From an uncultured Oscillospiraceae bacterium (GTDB taxonomy: Bacteria; Bacillota; Clostridia; Oscillospirales; Oscillospiraceae): 11,120 bases of DNA. Each line of letters begins with the position of its first letter. The stretch's first letter is position 1. The stretch is from NCBI GenBank assembly GCA_900757655.1, contig CAAEOT010000036.1:1-11120 (forward strand). The letters are read 5' to 3'. A model generated the notes under the pieces. That model worked only from the letters and a program-made list of their open reading frames with translations, was not told the origin of the DNA and did no database searches. The position numbers were made by a program, and so were the translations under genes. Of this stretch, positions 1 to 6,833 are shown piece by piece.

Positions 1-20
1 GCGCTCCCGATGGGAGCGCC
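1..20 (-). terminator. Probable intrinsic terminator after the AraC gene, cut by the window edge
   Basis: Bases 1-8 (GCGCTCCC) and 12-19 (GGGAGCGC) form a perfect 8-bp stem with a GAT loop. It begins about 19 nt beyond the stop codon of the minus-strand AraC gene. The T-run expected downstream on the minus strand would lie outside the window, so the terminator cannot be fully confirmed. Confidence 0.5.
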
Positions 21-38
21 CCGGGCTGTGCTGCTGTT

Positions 39-1010
39 TCAGGCCCTGCACACCGGCCGCACGTATTTGAAAAACCGCGCGCAGTCGTGGTAGAAGTAAA
101 ACACCCTGCCCGGCGTCAGGTCGAGCTGCCAGCCGCTGGCGGCGTAGTCGAAGTCGCGCATGACCTGCTCGATCTTCGCTTCCACGGCGGCATTCTGCGT
201 CTCAAAATCGAACGGCCCGTGCTCGAACACGAGGTACTCCCCGGCGGGCACGTCCATGAGCTGCATCTGCGCCGGCACCGGCCCGGCGTAGTCCGCCTGC
301 AGGCGCACGCCGTAGGCCTCCGCAAGCGGGATGCCCCAGCTGCAGATGCGCCCCGTCGGCTCGTTGATCCAGGCCATGAGCTGGCCACTGCCCGCGTCCT
401 CGTTTTCGCCGCCCGCATCGTCGAGCTTGCCGGGAATGCTCGCGAGCAGGCCGCAGATGGTCTCGCAGTCCTGCCCAGGGATCGCGCTCTGCCGCTGCCA
501 GAAGTCCCAGTAGCCGATGCTCTCATAGTTGCGGATGTGCAGAAATTTGTGCGCCGGGATGTGCACGAAATAGGTCCTGACCTCGCCCGCGCTTTGTGTC
601 TCGTTCCTATCGCCTGCTCCTTCCGTCAGATAACAGTCGAACGGCCGCAGGATGGTCTGGAGCACGACGGGGCCGGGCGCGGCCCGGTAGGCGCTGGGAC
701 TTATGCCGTAGGCCTTCTTGAACGCGCGCGCAAAGGCCTCGTTGGAGGAAAAGCCGTACTGCACGGCGATATCGAGCAGCCTCCGGTCGGTGTCGCGCAC
801 ATCGCGCAGGGCAAACGCCAGCCGCCGCAGCCGCAGATAGTCCCGGAGCGTCATACCGGCCAGCGCCCGGAACCGGCGCGACGTGTAGTATTCGGAGTAA
901 CCAAGCCGGTCTGCCAGCGCGCGCAGCGTCAGCGCCTCGTCCTGCTGCGTGCGGATGCAGTCGTCCATGATCGTGAGGATATCCTGAATGTTTCGGTGCC
1001 ACTGTGCCAT
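39..1010 (-). CDS. AraC family regulator with C-terminal GyrI-like effector-binding domain (Rob-like)
   Basis: The product is a 323-residue transcriptional regulator. The AraC-type DNA-binding domain is at the N-terminus. Its first helix-turn-helix lies around residues 27-50 (LTLRALADRLGYSEYYTSRRF). The second lies around 77-109 and carries the family signature IAVQYGFSSNEAFARAFKKA followed by YGISPSAYR. Residues from about 145 to 320 look like a GyrI/Rob-type effector-binding domain (PAHKFLHIRNYES, DVPAGEYLVFEHGP), which in this family binds small amphipathic ligands or drugs. The order DNA-binding domain then ligand domain is that of Rob/BmrR-like sensors, not of AraC itself. The start at 1010 has AGGAGG (around 1019-1024) 8 nt upstream; a nearer ATG at 1017 is in another frame. 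The gene is last in an apparent three-gene minus-strand unit, 34 nt after the YjbR-like gene. The ligand and target genes are unknown; it could control its own operon or a distant efflux gene. Confidence 0.9.
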   Translation of the reverse strand: MAQWHRNIQDILTIMDDCIRTQQDEALTLRALADRLGYSEYYTSRRFRALAGMTLRDYLRLRRLAFALRDVRDTDRRLLDIAVQYGFSSNEAFARAFKKAYGISPSAYRAAPGPVVLQTILRPFDCYLTEGAGDRNETQSAGEVRTYFVHIPAHKFLHIRNYESIGYWDFWQRQSAIPGQDCETICGLLASIPGKLDDAGGENEDAGSGQLMAWINEPTGRICSWGIPLAEAYGVRLQADYAGPVPAQMQLMDVPAGEYLVFEHGPFDFETQNAAVEAKIEQVMRDFDYAASGWQLDLTPGRVFYFYHDCARFFKYVRPVCRA

Positions 1011-1044
1011 GCTCCATGCCTCCTGACCGTTCGATACGCTGATC

Positions 1045-1461
1045 TTACCGCAAATGCCCGGCCGCTGCCTGATTCTTGTTGCGCTTTTTTGCGGTGCGGC
1101 CGCGCCACGGCGCGGTCATGTCATAGCTCATGGCCAGCAGCGTCCGGATCTGCGCATCCGGAGCTCCGCTGTCAAGCACGGCGGTGATCCAGTTTTCCTT
1201 ATTCATATGGTATGCCGGCAGCAGCCCCGGCGCACCCCGCAGGGAGGCGATCAGCACCGGATCGCACTTGAGGTTGAGAATATCGAGCATTCCCCGCTCC
1301 GGCAGACCGAGCTTTGCACCCGGCACATCCATCATCAGCGCAAACCATTTTCGGTTGCCGGGGTGGCGAAACACCTCATGGTTCGGGTAGCGCGGCCACG
1401 GCCGGTCGGGCACGGCGTGGTACGTCTCGAGAATGTACTGCTTCCATTCGCTGCGGTTCAT
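1045..1461 (-). CDS. MmcQ/YjbR family protein
   Basis: The product is a 138-residue small cytosolic protein of the MmcQ/YjbR family, which has a CyaY-like fold and is often annotated as DNA-binding although its cellular role is poorly known. Family marks are the phenylalanine/lysine-rich strand pair near residues 36-52 (RKWFALMMDVPGAKLGL), the NLKCDP stretch at 63-68, and the C-terminal block MNKENWITAVLD (86-97) followed by LLAMSYDM (108-115). The tail from residue 120 is basic (RGRTAKKRNKN) and probably disordered. The start is supported by GGAGGAGG a few bases upstream. It begins 15 nt after the LysR stop codon and ends 34 nt before the AraC start, so it is very likely co-transcribed with both regulators. 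It may have an accessory role in their regulation, but nothing in the sequence proves this. Confidence 0.85.
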   Translation of the reverse strand: MNRSEWKQYILETYHAVPDRPWPRYPNHEVFRHPGNRKWFALMMDVPGAKLGLPERGMLDILNLKCDPVLIASLRGAPGLLPAYHMNKENWITAVLDSGAPDAQIRTLLAMSYDMTAPWRGRTAKKRNKNQAAAGHLR

Positions 1462-1476
1462 GCTTTCCTCCTCCGG

Positions 1477-2352
1477 TCACGGGTTGGCCTGCGCCCACGC
1501 GCGCACAAAGGCAGCGAACGTGCGCACGAGCGGCTTGCCCTCGCTCTCCGGCGGGATGGCCATGGCGATGGTGCGGTGCGCCGGAGGGTCGAGCGGGCGC
1601 ACGACGACGTTGTGATGGTCCGAACGCAGCACGAGCTCGTGCGCGATGCAGATGCCCAGCCCGCTCTCGACCATGGAGATCATGGCATAATCGTCCGCCG
1701 TCTGAAAGCGGATGTCGGGGTGCACGTGCGCGGCGTCGAGCACGCGCAGCGCGTCGCGGTTCGTGCTGTCGACCAGGCTCACGACCGGCTCTGTGCCGAA
1801 GGCCGTGATCGGCACGGCGTCCGCCTCCGCCAGCGGGTGCCCCGCCGGCAGCACGGCCAGCAGCCGGTCGCTGCACACGGGCACGATCTCGCCCGGCAGC
1901 TCGCTCGGCAGCGAGATGAAGCCCATGTCCACCGTGCCGCTGCGCACGTAGGCATCCACCTCGGCGTACGCCCCGTCGAACAGGCGGAAGCGCGCCTCCG
2001 GGTGCTGCACCTGAAACTGCTTGATCATCGGCGGCAGCCAGTTGACCGCCACGCTCTTGAACGTTGCGATGCGGATCGTGCCGCCCGCGCGCTCGCGCAC
2101 CTCCTGAATGCGGCCGCGCAGGTGCGCATCCGCCGCGCACACCTGCTGCACGGCCGGCAGCAGCGCCTTGCCCGCCGGGGTCAGATGCACACCGCCGCGG
2201 TTGCGCACCAGCAGCGGAAAGCCGCAGTCGCGCTCGAGCCCCGCCAGCAGCTGCGTCAGCGCCGACTGGGACACACCCAGCGCCTGCGCCGCGGCCGACA
2301 CGCCCGCGCACTCCACCGTTTTTAAAAACGCCTCATATTGCCGCAGTGTCAC
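1477..2352 (-). CDS. LysR family transcriptional regulator (GTG start preferred)
   Basis: With a GTG start at 2352 the product has 291 residues, typical for LysR-type regulators. The N-terminal winged helix-turn-helix reads MTLRQYEAFLKTV, then GVSAAAQALGVSQSALTQLL (17-36), LERDCGFPLLVR and LTPAGKALLP (57-66). From about residue 92 (GTIRIATF) the rest is the periplasmic-binding-protein-like co-inducer domain, including GHPLAEADAVPI (171-182) and SMVESGLGICIAHELV (226-241). An ATG at 2382 would add ten residues (MKNSDKERVR). That start has no good ribosome binding site and lies about 14 nt from the predicted transcription start. The GTG has AAGGAG 9 nt upstream and restores the family's usual N-terminus. 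The gene is first in a minus-strand unit with the YjbR-like and AraC genes and is divergent from the proline symporter gene. LysR regulators often control the divergent neighbour, so putP is a possible target (inference). Confidence 0.92.
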   Translation of the reverse strand: MTLRQYEAFLKTVECAGVSAAAQALGVSQSALTQLLAGLERDCGFPLLVRNRGGVHLTPAGKALLPAVQQVCAADAHLRGRIQEVRERAGGTIRIATFKSVAVNWLPPMIKQFQVQHPEARFRLFDGAYAEVDAYVRSGTVDMGFISLPSELPGEIVPVCSDRLLAVLPAGHPLAEADAVPITAFGTEPVVSLVDSTNRDALRVLDAAHVHPDIRFQTADDYAMISMVESGLGICIAHELVLRSDHHNVVVRPLDPPAHRTIAMAIPPESEGKPLVRTFAAFVRAWAQANP

Positions 2353-2361
2353 ACGCACACG

Positions 2362-2367
2362 CTCCTT
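2362..2367 (-). promoter_or_regulatory. Ribosome binding site that decides the LysR start
   Basis: On the minus strand AAGGAG lies 9 nt upstream of the GTG at 2352. It lies inside the reading frame that would be used from the ATG at 2382. No comparable purine-rich site precedes that ATG, so translation is more likely to begin at the GTG. Confidence 0.6.
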
Positions 2368-2402
2368 GTCCGAATTTTTCATAAAAAATAAGATTACCTT
2401 AT

Positions 2403-2430
2403 ATTATACGCACGGGTTCCAAAAAGTCAA
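2403..2430 (-). promoter_or_regulatory. Promoter of the LysR-YjbR-AraC unit
   Basis: On the minus strand, TTGACT (2430-2425) and TATAAT (2408-2403) are separated by 16 bp. Transcription would start near 2396, giving a leader of about 44 nt to the GTG at 2352. The region is AT-rich compared with the genes. It lies back to back with the putP promoter; the two -35 boxes are about 66 bp apart, which leaves room for shared regulator binding. Confidence 0.7.
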
Positions 2431-2496
2431 GCGCAGAAATTTTTCCTGATATTGCAGAGAAAACGCCGATTTTTGCCCGAAATTATGAAGAAATTG

Positions 2497-2525
2497 TTGA
2501 CACGGCGGCGAAAGTGGCGTATCAT
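2497..2525 (+). promoter_or_regulatory. Promoter of the proline symporter gene
   Basis: TTGACA (2497-2502), a 17-bp spacer and TATCAT (2520-2525) form a near-consensus sigma-A-type promoter. The expected start point near 2532 gives a leader of about 54 nt, which contains the inverted repeat at 2544-2565. Confidence 0.75.
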
Positions 2526-2543
2526 ACACTCATCTTGTTTTTC

Positions 2544-2565
2544 AGGAAACGATATAAGGTTTCCT
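2544..2565 (+). promoter_or_regulatory. Inverted repeat in the putP leader (operator or hairpin candidate)
   Basis: AGGAAAC (2544-2550) and GTTTCCT (2559-2565) are perfect 7-bp inverted arms with an 8-nt spacer. They lie about 12-34 nt after the predicted transcription start and just before the AAAGGGG ribosome binding site. This could be an operator downstream of the promoter or a weak mRNA hairpin affecting translation. There is no T-run, so it is not a terminator. The regulator is unknown. Confidence 0.45.
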
Positions 2566-2585
2566 AATGAAAGGGGCAAAACATC

Positions 2586-4073
2586 ATGGGCACTGCTTCG
2601 AGCGGTGAATGGATCGCCATATTACTGTATTTTGCGCTGGTCATCGGCGTCGGTGTGTATTTCTTCATCCGTGACCGCCATGTGGAGGGCGAGAAGGAGT
2701 ATTTCCTCGGCGGCCGCAGCATGGGCGGCTGGGTCGCGGCGCTGTCTGCCGGCGCGTCGGATATGAGTGCGTGGGTGCTCATGGGCCTGCCCGGCTCGAT
2801 CTATCTGTACGGCATCGGCAAGGTGTGGATCGCCGTCGGTCTGGTCATCGGCACGATCTGCGCGTGGGTGTTTGTCGCGCCGCGTCTGCGCCGGTATTCC
2901 ATCCGCGCGAACGATTCGATCACGATCCCGCAGTTTCTCACCAACCGCTTCCAGTCGAAGAACAAGGGCCTGCAGATCATCTCGGCGATCGTGTTCGTCG
3001 TGGTCTACTGCATTTACAGCGCCTCGAGCATCTCGGCCTGCGGCACGCTGTTCAACACCGTCACGGGCATGAGCGCCAAGACGGCCATGATTATCGCCAC
3101 GGCCATCATCCTCGTGTACGTGTTTCTCGGCGGCTTCAACGCCGTGTGCTGGACGGACTTCTTCCAGGGCATGCTCATGCTTGCCGCGCTCATGCTCACG
3201 CCGATCCTCGCGCTGTTCGTCATGAAGGGTGCAGACTTTGTCGCACCGGTCATGGCCGTTCCGGAAAACTACTATAATGTGCTCTCCGGCGGCGGCTTCA
3301 ACTGGAAGAGCATGTCGGATATCATTTCCGGTCTTGGCTGGGGCCTGGGCTACTTCGGCATGCCGCACATCCTCGTGCGCTATCTGTCCATCAAGTCCGA
3401 GCATGAGATGCGCAAGAGCCAGATCATCGGCTGCAGCTGGATCGTGCTCATTCTGGCCATGTCCGCCGTCGTCGGCCTGATCGGCCGCCAGTTCCTCGGC
3501 GAGATCGACAACGAGAACCTCGTCTTTGTGCACATGGTGCGCCGCCTGTTCCCGGCGTTCATCTCCGGCGTGCTGCTCTCGGCCATTCTGGCCGCGGCGA
3601 TGAGCACGGCCGACTCCCAGCTGCTGGCGAGCAGCAGCGCCTTCGCGTCCGATATCTATAAGCCGGTCATCCGCAAGGACGCCACCGACCATGAGATGCA
3701 GTGGGCGGGCCGCATCATCGTCATCCTCATCTCCGTCGTTGCGTTCTTCATCGCGGCTGACCCGAACTGCGGCGGCATCATGGCGCTCGTCGAGTGCGCA
3801 TGGGCGGGCTTCGGCTCCGCGTTCGGTCCGGTCATCCTGCTCTCGCTCTACTGGCGCCGCCTGACGTATTCCGGCGCGGTCGCCGGCGTGTGCGTTGGCT
3901 TCGTGGTCGACGCCGTGTGGTATGCGTTCCTGTCCTCGAGCACCGGCCTGTATGAGATCATCCCCGGCTTCCTGTGCGGTCTGATCGCGGCAGTCGTCGT
4001 GTCGCTGTGCAGCAAGGCCCCGTCGAAGGAGGTCACCGACCTGTTCGACCACGCCTTCGAGCCCACGGACTGA
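2586..4073 (+). CDS. putP: Sodium/proline symporter (solute:sodium symporter family)
   Basis: The product is a 495-residue polytopic membrane protein of the SSS family, close to the usual length of PutP. It is expected to couple Na+ entry to proline uptake across the cytoplasmic membrane. The strongest marks are LGGRSMGGW (41-49), GASDMSAWVLMGLPG (56-70), whose aspartate (D59) matches the Na+-linked aspartate of E. coli PutP, and VFLGGFNAVCWTDFFQG (179-195). A further mark is AAAMSTADSQLL (336-347), whose Ser/Thr pair (340-341) corresponds to the Na2-site residues of PutP. About 13 hydrophobic segments are visible. ATG 2586 is preceded by AAAGGGG at a suitable distance. The gene has its own promoter and terminator and is therefore monocistronic. 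It is divergent from a LysR gene that may regulate it. Family assignment is firm; proline as substrate is inferred from overall similarity, and another amino acid or small solute cannot be excluded. Confidence 0.93.
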   Translation: MGTASSGEWIAILLYFALVIGVGVYFFIRDRHVEGEKEYFLGGRSMGGWVAALSAGASDMSAWVLMGLPGSIYLYGIGKVWIAVGLVIGTICAWVFVAPRLRRYSIRANDSITIPQFLTNRFQSKNKGLQIISAIVFVVVYCIYSASSISACGTLFNTVTGMSAKTAMIIATAIILVYVFLGGFNAVCWTDFFQGMLMLAALMLTPILALFVMKGADFVAPVMAVPENYYNVLSGGGFNWKSMSDIISGLGWGLGYFGMPHILVRYLSIKSEHEMRKSQIIGCSWIVLILAMSAVVGLIGRQFLGEIDNENLVFVHMVRRLFPAFISGVLLSAILAAAMSTADSQLLASSSAFASDIYKPVIRKDATDHEMQWAGRIIVILISVVAFFIAADPNCGGIMALVECAWAGFGSAFGPVILLSLYWRRLTYSGAVAGVCVGFVVDAVWYAFLSSSTGLYEIIPGFLCGLIAAVVVSLCSKAPSKEVTDLFDHAFEPTD

Positions 4074-4090
4074 ACATGCAATCGTTCCCA

Positions 4091-4122
4091 AAGAGCCGCC
4101 CCTCTCCGGAGGGGCGGCTTTT
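4091..4122 (+). terminator. Intrinsic terminator of putP
   Basis: AGCCGCCCCTC (4094-4104) pairs perfectly with GAGGGGCGGCT (4109-4119) around a TCCG loop. The stem is flanked by A residues on the left and TTTT on the right. It begins about 18 nt after the putP stop codon and separates putP from the marR promoter. Confidence 0.92.
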
Positions 4123-4140
4123 GCACATTTTCGCCAAAAT

Positions 4141-4174
4141 GTCCTGCGTGATACTTGACAGAAGCGCGCAGGAC
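4141..4174 (+). promoter_or_regulatory. Inverted repeat enclosing the marR -35 box (operator candidate)
   Basis: GTCCTGCG (4141-4148) and CGCAGGAC (4167-4174) are perfect 8-bp inverted arms with an 18-nt spacer that contains the TTGACA box. A dimeric repressor bound here would block RNA polymerase, and MarR regulators commonly repress their own operon. The spacer is longer than in a typical MarR operator, so the site may bind two dimers or another factor. Confidence 0.5.
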
Positions 4175-4183
4175 CTGTATTAT
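4155..4183 (+). promoter_or_regulatory. Promoter of the marR-ABC exporter operon
   Basis: TTGACA (4155-4160), a 17-bp spacer and TATTAT (4178-4183) match the consensus closely. Transcription would start near 4190. That rules out translation from the ATG at 4187 and supports the ATG at 4262 for MarR, with a leader of about 72 nt. Confidence 0.8.
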
Positions 4184-4209
4184 CTAATGGTAAAAGGAAA
4201 CGGTATTAG
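4184..4209 (+). promoter_or_regulatory. Weak second dyad downstream of the marR promoter
   Basis: CTAAT (4184-4188) and ATTAG (4205-4209) form 5-bp inverted arms with a 16-nt spacer across the expected transcription start. The arms are short and AT-rich and could occur by chance. I list it only because of its position immediately after the -10 box of a MarR-controlled operon. Confidence 0.25.
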
Positions 4210-4261
4210 TGAAATATCCATTTTTCACCCGGCCCCGGCCGGAGAAACGGAGCGAACCCTC

Positions 4262-4720
4262 ATGGATTTTTTTGAACAGGTCGCGCGCGAACAGGTGCGC
4301 GCGATGATCCTCAACCACGCGCGCCGCGAGGACCTCAGTCAGGTCTTTTCGCAGGGTGAGATGCGCCTGCTCGGCTGCCTCAACGCCGGGGCCGACGGCC
4401 GCACGGCCGGCGAGCTGAGCACGCTGCTCGACCTGAGCACGGCGCGCATCGCGGCCATGCTCAACAATCTCGAGCGCAAGGGCGCCATCACCCGCGCACG
4501 CGACACGGCCGACCGCCGGCGCGTCGTCGTGCGCCTGACCGAGCAGGGCAGAAACGAGGTGCAGACGTCGTTCAACGAGGCGGTCGCGTGCCTGTCGGAG
4601 GTCTACCGCCGTATGGGCGAGGCGGACACGCGCGAGCTGCTGCGTCTGAGCGACCGGGCGGGAGAAATCGCCCAGCAGATCTATGAAGAGCAGAAGGAGG
4701 ACACGCCATGCGGGTGCTGA
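4262..4720 (+). CDS. MarR family transcriptional regulator
   Basis: From ATG 4262 the product has 152 residues, the normal size of a MarR protein. The winged helix-turn-helix spans about residues 30-98: helix EMRLLGCL (33-40), GRTAGELSTLLDLSTARIAA (46-65) with the recognition helix, NNLERKGAITRAR (68-80), and the wing DTADRRRVVVRLTEQG (81-96), which fits the family DxRxxxVxLT pattern. Flanking helices form the dimer interface. The frame stays open far upstream, but a consensus promoter (4155-4183) lies inside that extension, so longer starts are not credible. Upstream of the ATG is GGAG in a purine-rich stretch. The end overlaps the first ABC gene by 13 nt, indicating translational coupling. 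It is probably a ligand-responsive repressor of its own operon, derepressed by the exporter's substrate; that role is inferred from context. Confidence 0.9.
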   Translation: MDFFEQVAREQVRAMILNHARREDLSQVFSQGEMRLLGCLNAGADGRTAGELSTLLDLSTARIAAMLNNLERKGAITRARDTADRRRVVVRLTEQGRNEVQTSFNEAVACLSEVYRRMGEADTRELLRLSDRAGEIAQQIYEEQKEDTPCGC

Positions 4721-6831
4721 AATACCTGCGCGGGCACATTCCGGCCGTAGCGTTGATCGTGCTGCTGCTCGCGGCGCAGTCGTTCTGCGAGCTGTCGCTG
4801 CCGGCGTACACGAGCCGCATCGTGGACACCGGCATCCAGAGCGGCGGCATCGAATACGCAGCGCCCCTCGCGCTCACGGACAAGACCATGGACGGCGTGC
4901 GCCTGTTTTTGTCGGACGACGACGCTGCCGCGGTCAGCGCCGCCTACACGGAGGATAACGGCGTCTGGACGCTCAACGACACGGCGCAGCTGCCGGAGCT
5001 GGAGCGCATCTTCATCCGGCCGCTGGTCATGTATGCGCGCCTGTCGGAGCAGGGGGCGAACACCGTGCTCGCCCTGCGGCAGCAAATGCAGGGCGGCCTC
5101 ATCACGCACGAGGAGATCCTCGCGCGCGGCGAGGAGGCCCTCAGCGGCATGGGCACGCTCACCGACAGCGTCCTGCGCAGCGCGGCCGTGCAGTTTCTCA
5201 AGACGGAGTACGCCGTCGCGGGGCTGAACGTGGACCACATCCGCAACAGCTATCTGCTGCGCACCGGCGGGAAAATGCTCCTGCTCACGCTCGGCATGAT
5301 CGCAGCGGCCGTGCTCTGCAACTTTGTCGGCGCGCGGATGTCCGCCGCCATCGGGCGCGACCTGCGCGCGCAGGTGTTCCGCAAGGTGCTGTCGTTCTCG
5401 TCCGCCGAGATGGACAAGTTCTCGACGGCCTCGCTCATCACGCGCAGCACGAACGACGTCACGCAGATCCAGGCGGTGTGCGTGCTGATCGTGCGCGTCG
5501 TGCTCTATGCGCCGATCATCGGCCTCGGCGGCATCGTCATGGTCGCGCGCACAAAGACCGGCCTCGGCTGGATCATCGCGCTGGCCGTCGCGGCGATGCT
5601 GCTGCTCGTCGGCGTGCTGATGAAAGTCGCCATGCCGCAGTTTCGCACCATGCAGCAGCGCGTGGACGATGTCAACCTCGTCAGCCGCGAGGTGCTGACC
5701 GGCCTGCCGGTCATCCGCGCGTTCCACCGCGAGCGGCACGAGGAGGAACGCTTCGGCGCTGCGAGCGCGGCGCTCCGGGACACGCAGCTGTTCGTCAACC
5801 GGACCATGGCGTTCATGGGCCCGGCCATGACGCTCATCATGTACGGCGTCACGGTCATGATCGAGTGGTTCGGCGCGAAAAGCATCAACGCCGGCAACAT
5901 GCAGATCGGCGACATGATCGCCTTTTCGACCTATGCGTCGCTCATCATCATGGCCTTCATGATGATCACGATCGTGGCGGTGCTCCTGCCGCGCGCCGAG
6001 GTCTCGGCCACGCGCGTGGACGAGATCCTGCGCACACGTGCGAGCGTGCGCGACCCGCGCAGCCCCGAGCCCGTGCCCGCGGACGCGACCGTCACGTTCG
6101 ACCATGTGTCGTTCCGCTATCCCGGCGCGGAGGACGACGTGCTGCACGACATCAGCTTCACGGCGCGGCCCGGCGAGGTCACGGCCATCGTCGGCTCGAC
6201 CGGCTGCGGCAAGTCAACGCTGCTGAACCTCATCCCGCGCTTTTATGATGCGACCGGCGGCACGGTCAGCATCGGCGGCGTGAACGTGCGCCGCCTGCCC
6301 CAGGCCGGCCTGCGCGCCATGCTCGGCTACGTGCCGCAAAAGGGCGTGCTCTTCACGGGCGACATTCTCTCGAACCTTGAGTTTGCCGGCGACGTCTCGG
6401 AGGCCGACGCCATCCGCGCCGCCGCCACGGCGCAGGCCGAGGACTTCATCTGGTCGCGGCCGCACCACTTCCTCACGCCGGTGGCGCAGGGCGGGGCGAA
6501 CGTGTCCGGCGGACAGCGGCAGCGCCTGTCCATCGCGCGCGCCATCGCCAAGCACCCGCAGGTGTACCTGTTTGACGACAGCTTCTCCGCGCTCGACTAT
6601 CAGACGGACGCCGCGCTGCGTCAGGCGCTGGCCAAACAGACGCACGACGCCACGGTCATCATCGTGGCGCAGCGCCTGAGCACGATCCTGCACGCGGACC
6701 AGATCCTCGTGCTCGACGGCGGGCGCATCGTCGGCTGCGGCACGCACGGTACGCTGCTGCGCAGCTGTGAAACGTACCGCGAGATCGCGCTCAGCCAGCT
6801 CAGCGCCGCGGAACTCGGAGAGGAGGGCTGA
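4708..6831 (+). CDS. ABC exporter half-transporter, degenerate ATPase half, with large extracellular insertion
   Basis: The product is a 707-residue fused membrane domain plus ATPase of the multidrug/lipid exporter type. Predicted helices lie near residues 12-30, 188-208, 257-280, 286-305, 370-388 and 405-428. Between the first two is an unusually long outer segment, about 32-186. The ATPase domain has the Walker A motif GSTGCGKST (496-504), Q-loop Q544, a canonical signature VSGGQ (599-603) and Walker B VYLFDD (619-624). Position 624 is Asp instead of the catalytic Glu, and the switch residue is Gln (AQR, 654-656) instead of His. These changes are characteristic of the degenerate subunit of heterodimeric exporters such as TM287/288 or BmrCD. 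ATG 4708 has AAGGAGG 7 nt upstream and overlaps marR by 13 nt. The partner starts 2 nt downstream. The substrate is unknown; a drug, toxic metabolite, peptide or lipid is possible, and the MarR neighbour favours a xenobiotic. Confidence 0.93.
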   Translation: MRVLKYLRGHIPAVALIVLLLAAQSFCELSLPAYTSRIVDTGIQSGGIEYAAPLALTDKTMDGVRLFLSDDDAAAVSAAYTEDNGVWTLNDTAQLPELERIFIRPLVMYARLSEQGANTVLALRQQMQGGLITHEEILARGEEALSGMGTLTDSVLRSAAVQFLKTEYAVAGLNVDHIRNSYLLRTGGKMLLLTLGMIAAAVLCNFVGARMSAAIGRDLRAQVFRKVLSFSSAEMDKFSTASLITRSTNDVTQIQAVCVLIVRVVLYAPIIGLGGIVMVARTKTGLGWIIALAVAAMLLLVGVLMKVAMPQFRTMQQRVDDVNLVSREVLTGLPVIRAFHRERHEEERFGAASAALRDTQLFVNRTMAFMGPAMTLIMYGVTVMIEWFGAKSINAGNMQIGDMIAFSTYASLIIMAFMMITIVAVLLPRAEVSATRVDEILRTRASVRDPRSPEPVPADATVTFDHVSFRYPGAEDDVLHDISFTARPGEVTAIVGSTGCGKSTLLNLIPRFYDATGGTVSIGGVNVRRLPQAGLRAMLGYVPQKGVLFTGDILSNLEFAGDVSEADAIRAAATAQAEDFIWSRPHHFLTPVAQGGANVSGGQRQRLSIARAIAKHPQVYLFDDSFSALDYQTDAALRQALAKQTHDATVIIVAQRLSTILHADQILVLDGGRIVGCGTHGTLLRSCETYREIALSQLSAAELGEEG

Positions 6832-6833
6832 CC

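Noticed and set aside
87..1187. Open frame of 366 codons on the plus strand opposite the AraC gene
   Set aside because: It is antisense to a gene with an unmistakable AraC signature and has no motif of its own.
1054..2325. Open frame of 423 codons on the plus strand across the YjbR-like and LysR genes
   Set aside because: It covers two minus-strand genes with clear family motifs. The translation is His/Arg/Ala-rich and featureless.
2441..2463. TTTTC/GAAAA inverted arms between the LysR and putP promoters as a LysR binding site
   Set aside because: The arms are only 5 bp and made of A/T runs in an AT-rich spacer. They do not give a clear T-N11-A dyad, so I do not list them as a feature.
2622..4091. 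Open frame of 489 codons on the minus strand opposite putP
   Set aside because: It is antisense to a clear transporter, starts within the terminator hairpin and lacks any protein-like hydrophobic pattern.
4681..6147. Open frame of 488 codons on the minus strand opposite the first ABC gene
   Set aside because: It overlaps a well-supported gene, has low-complexity Arg/His/Asp-rich composition, and shows no domain. It is a composition artefact.
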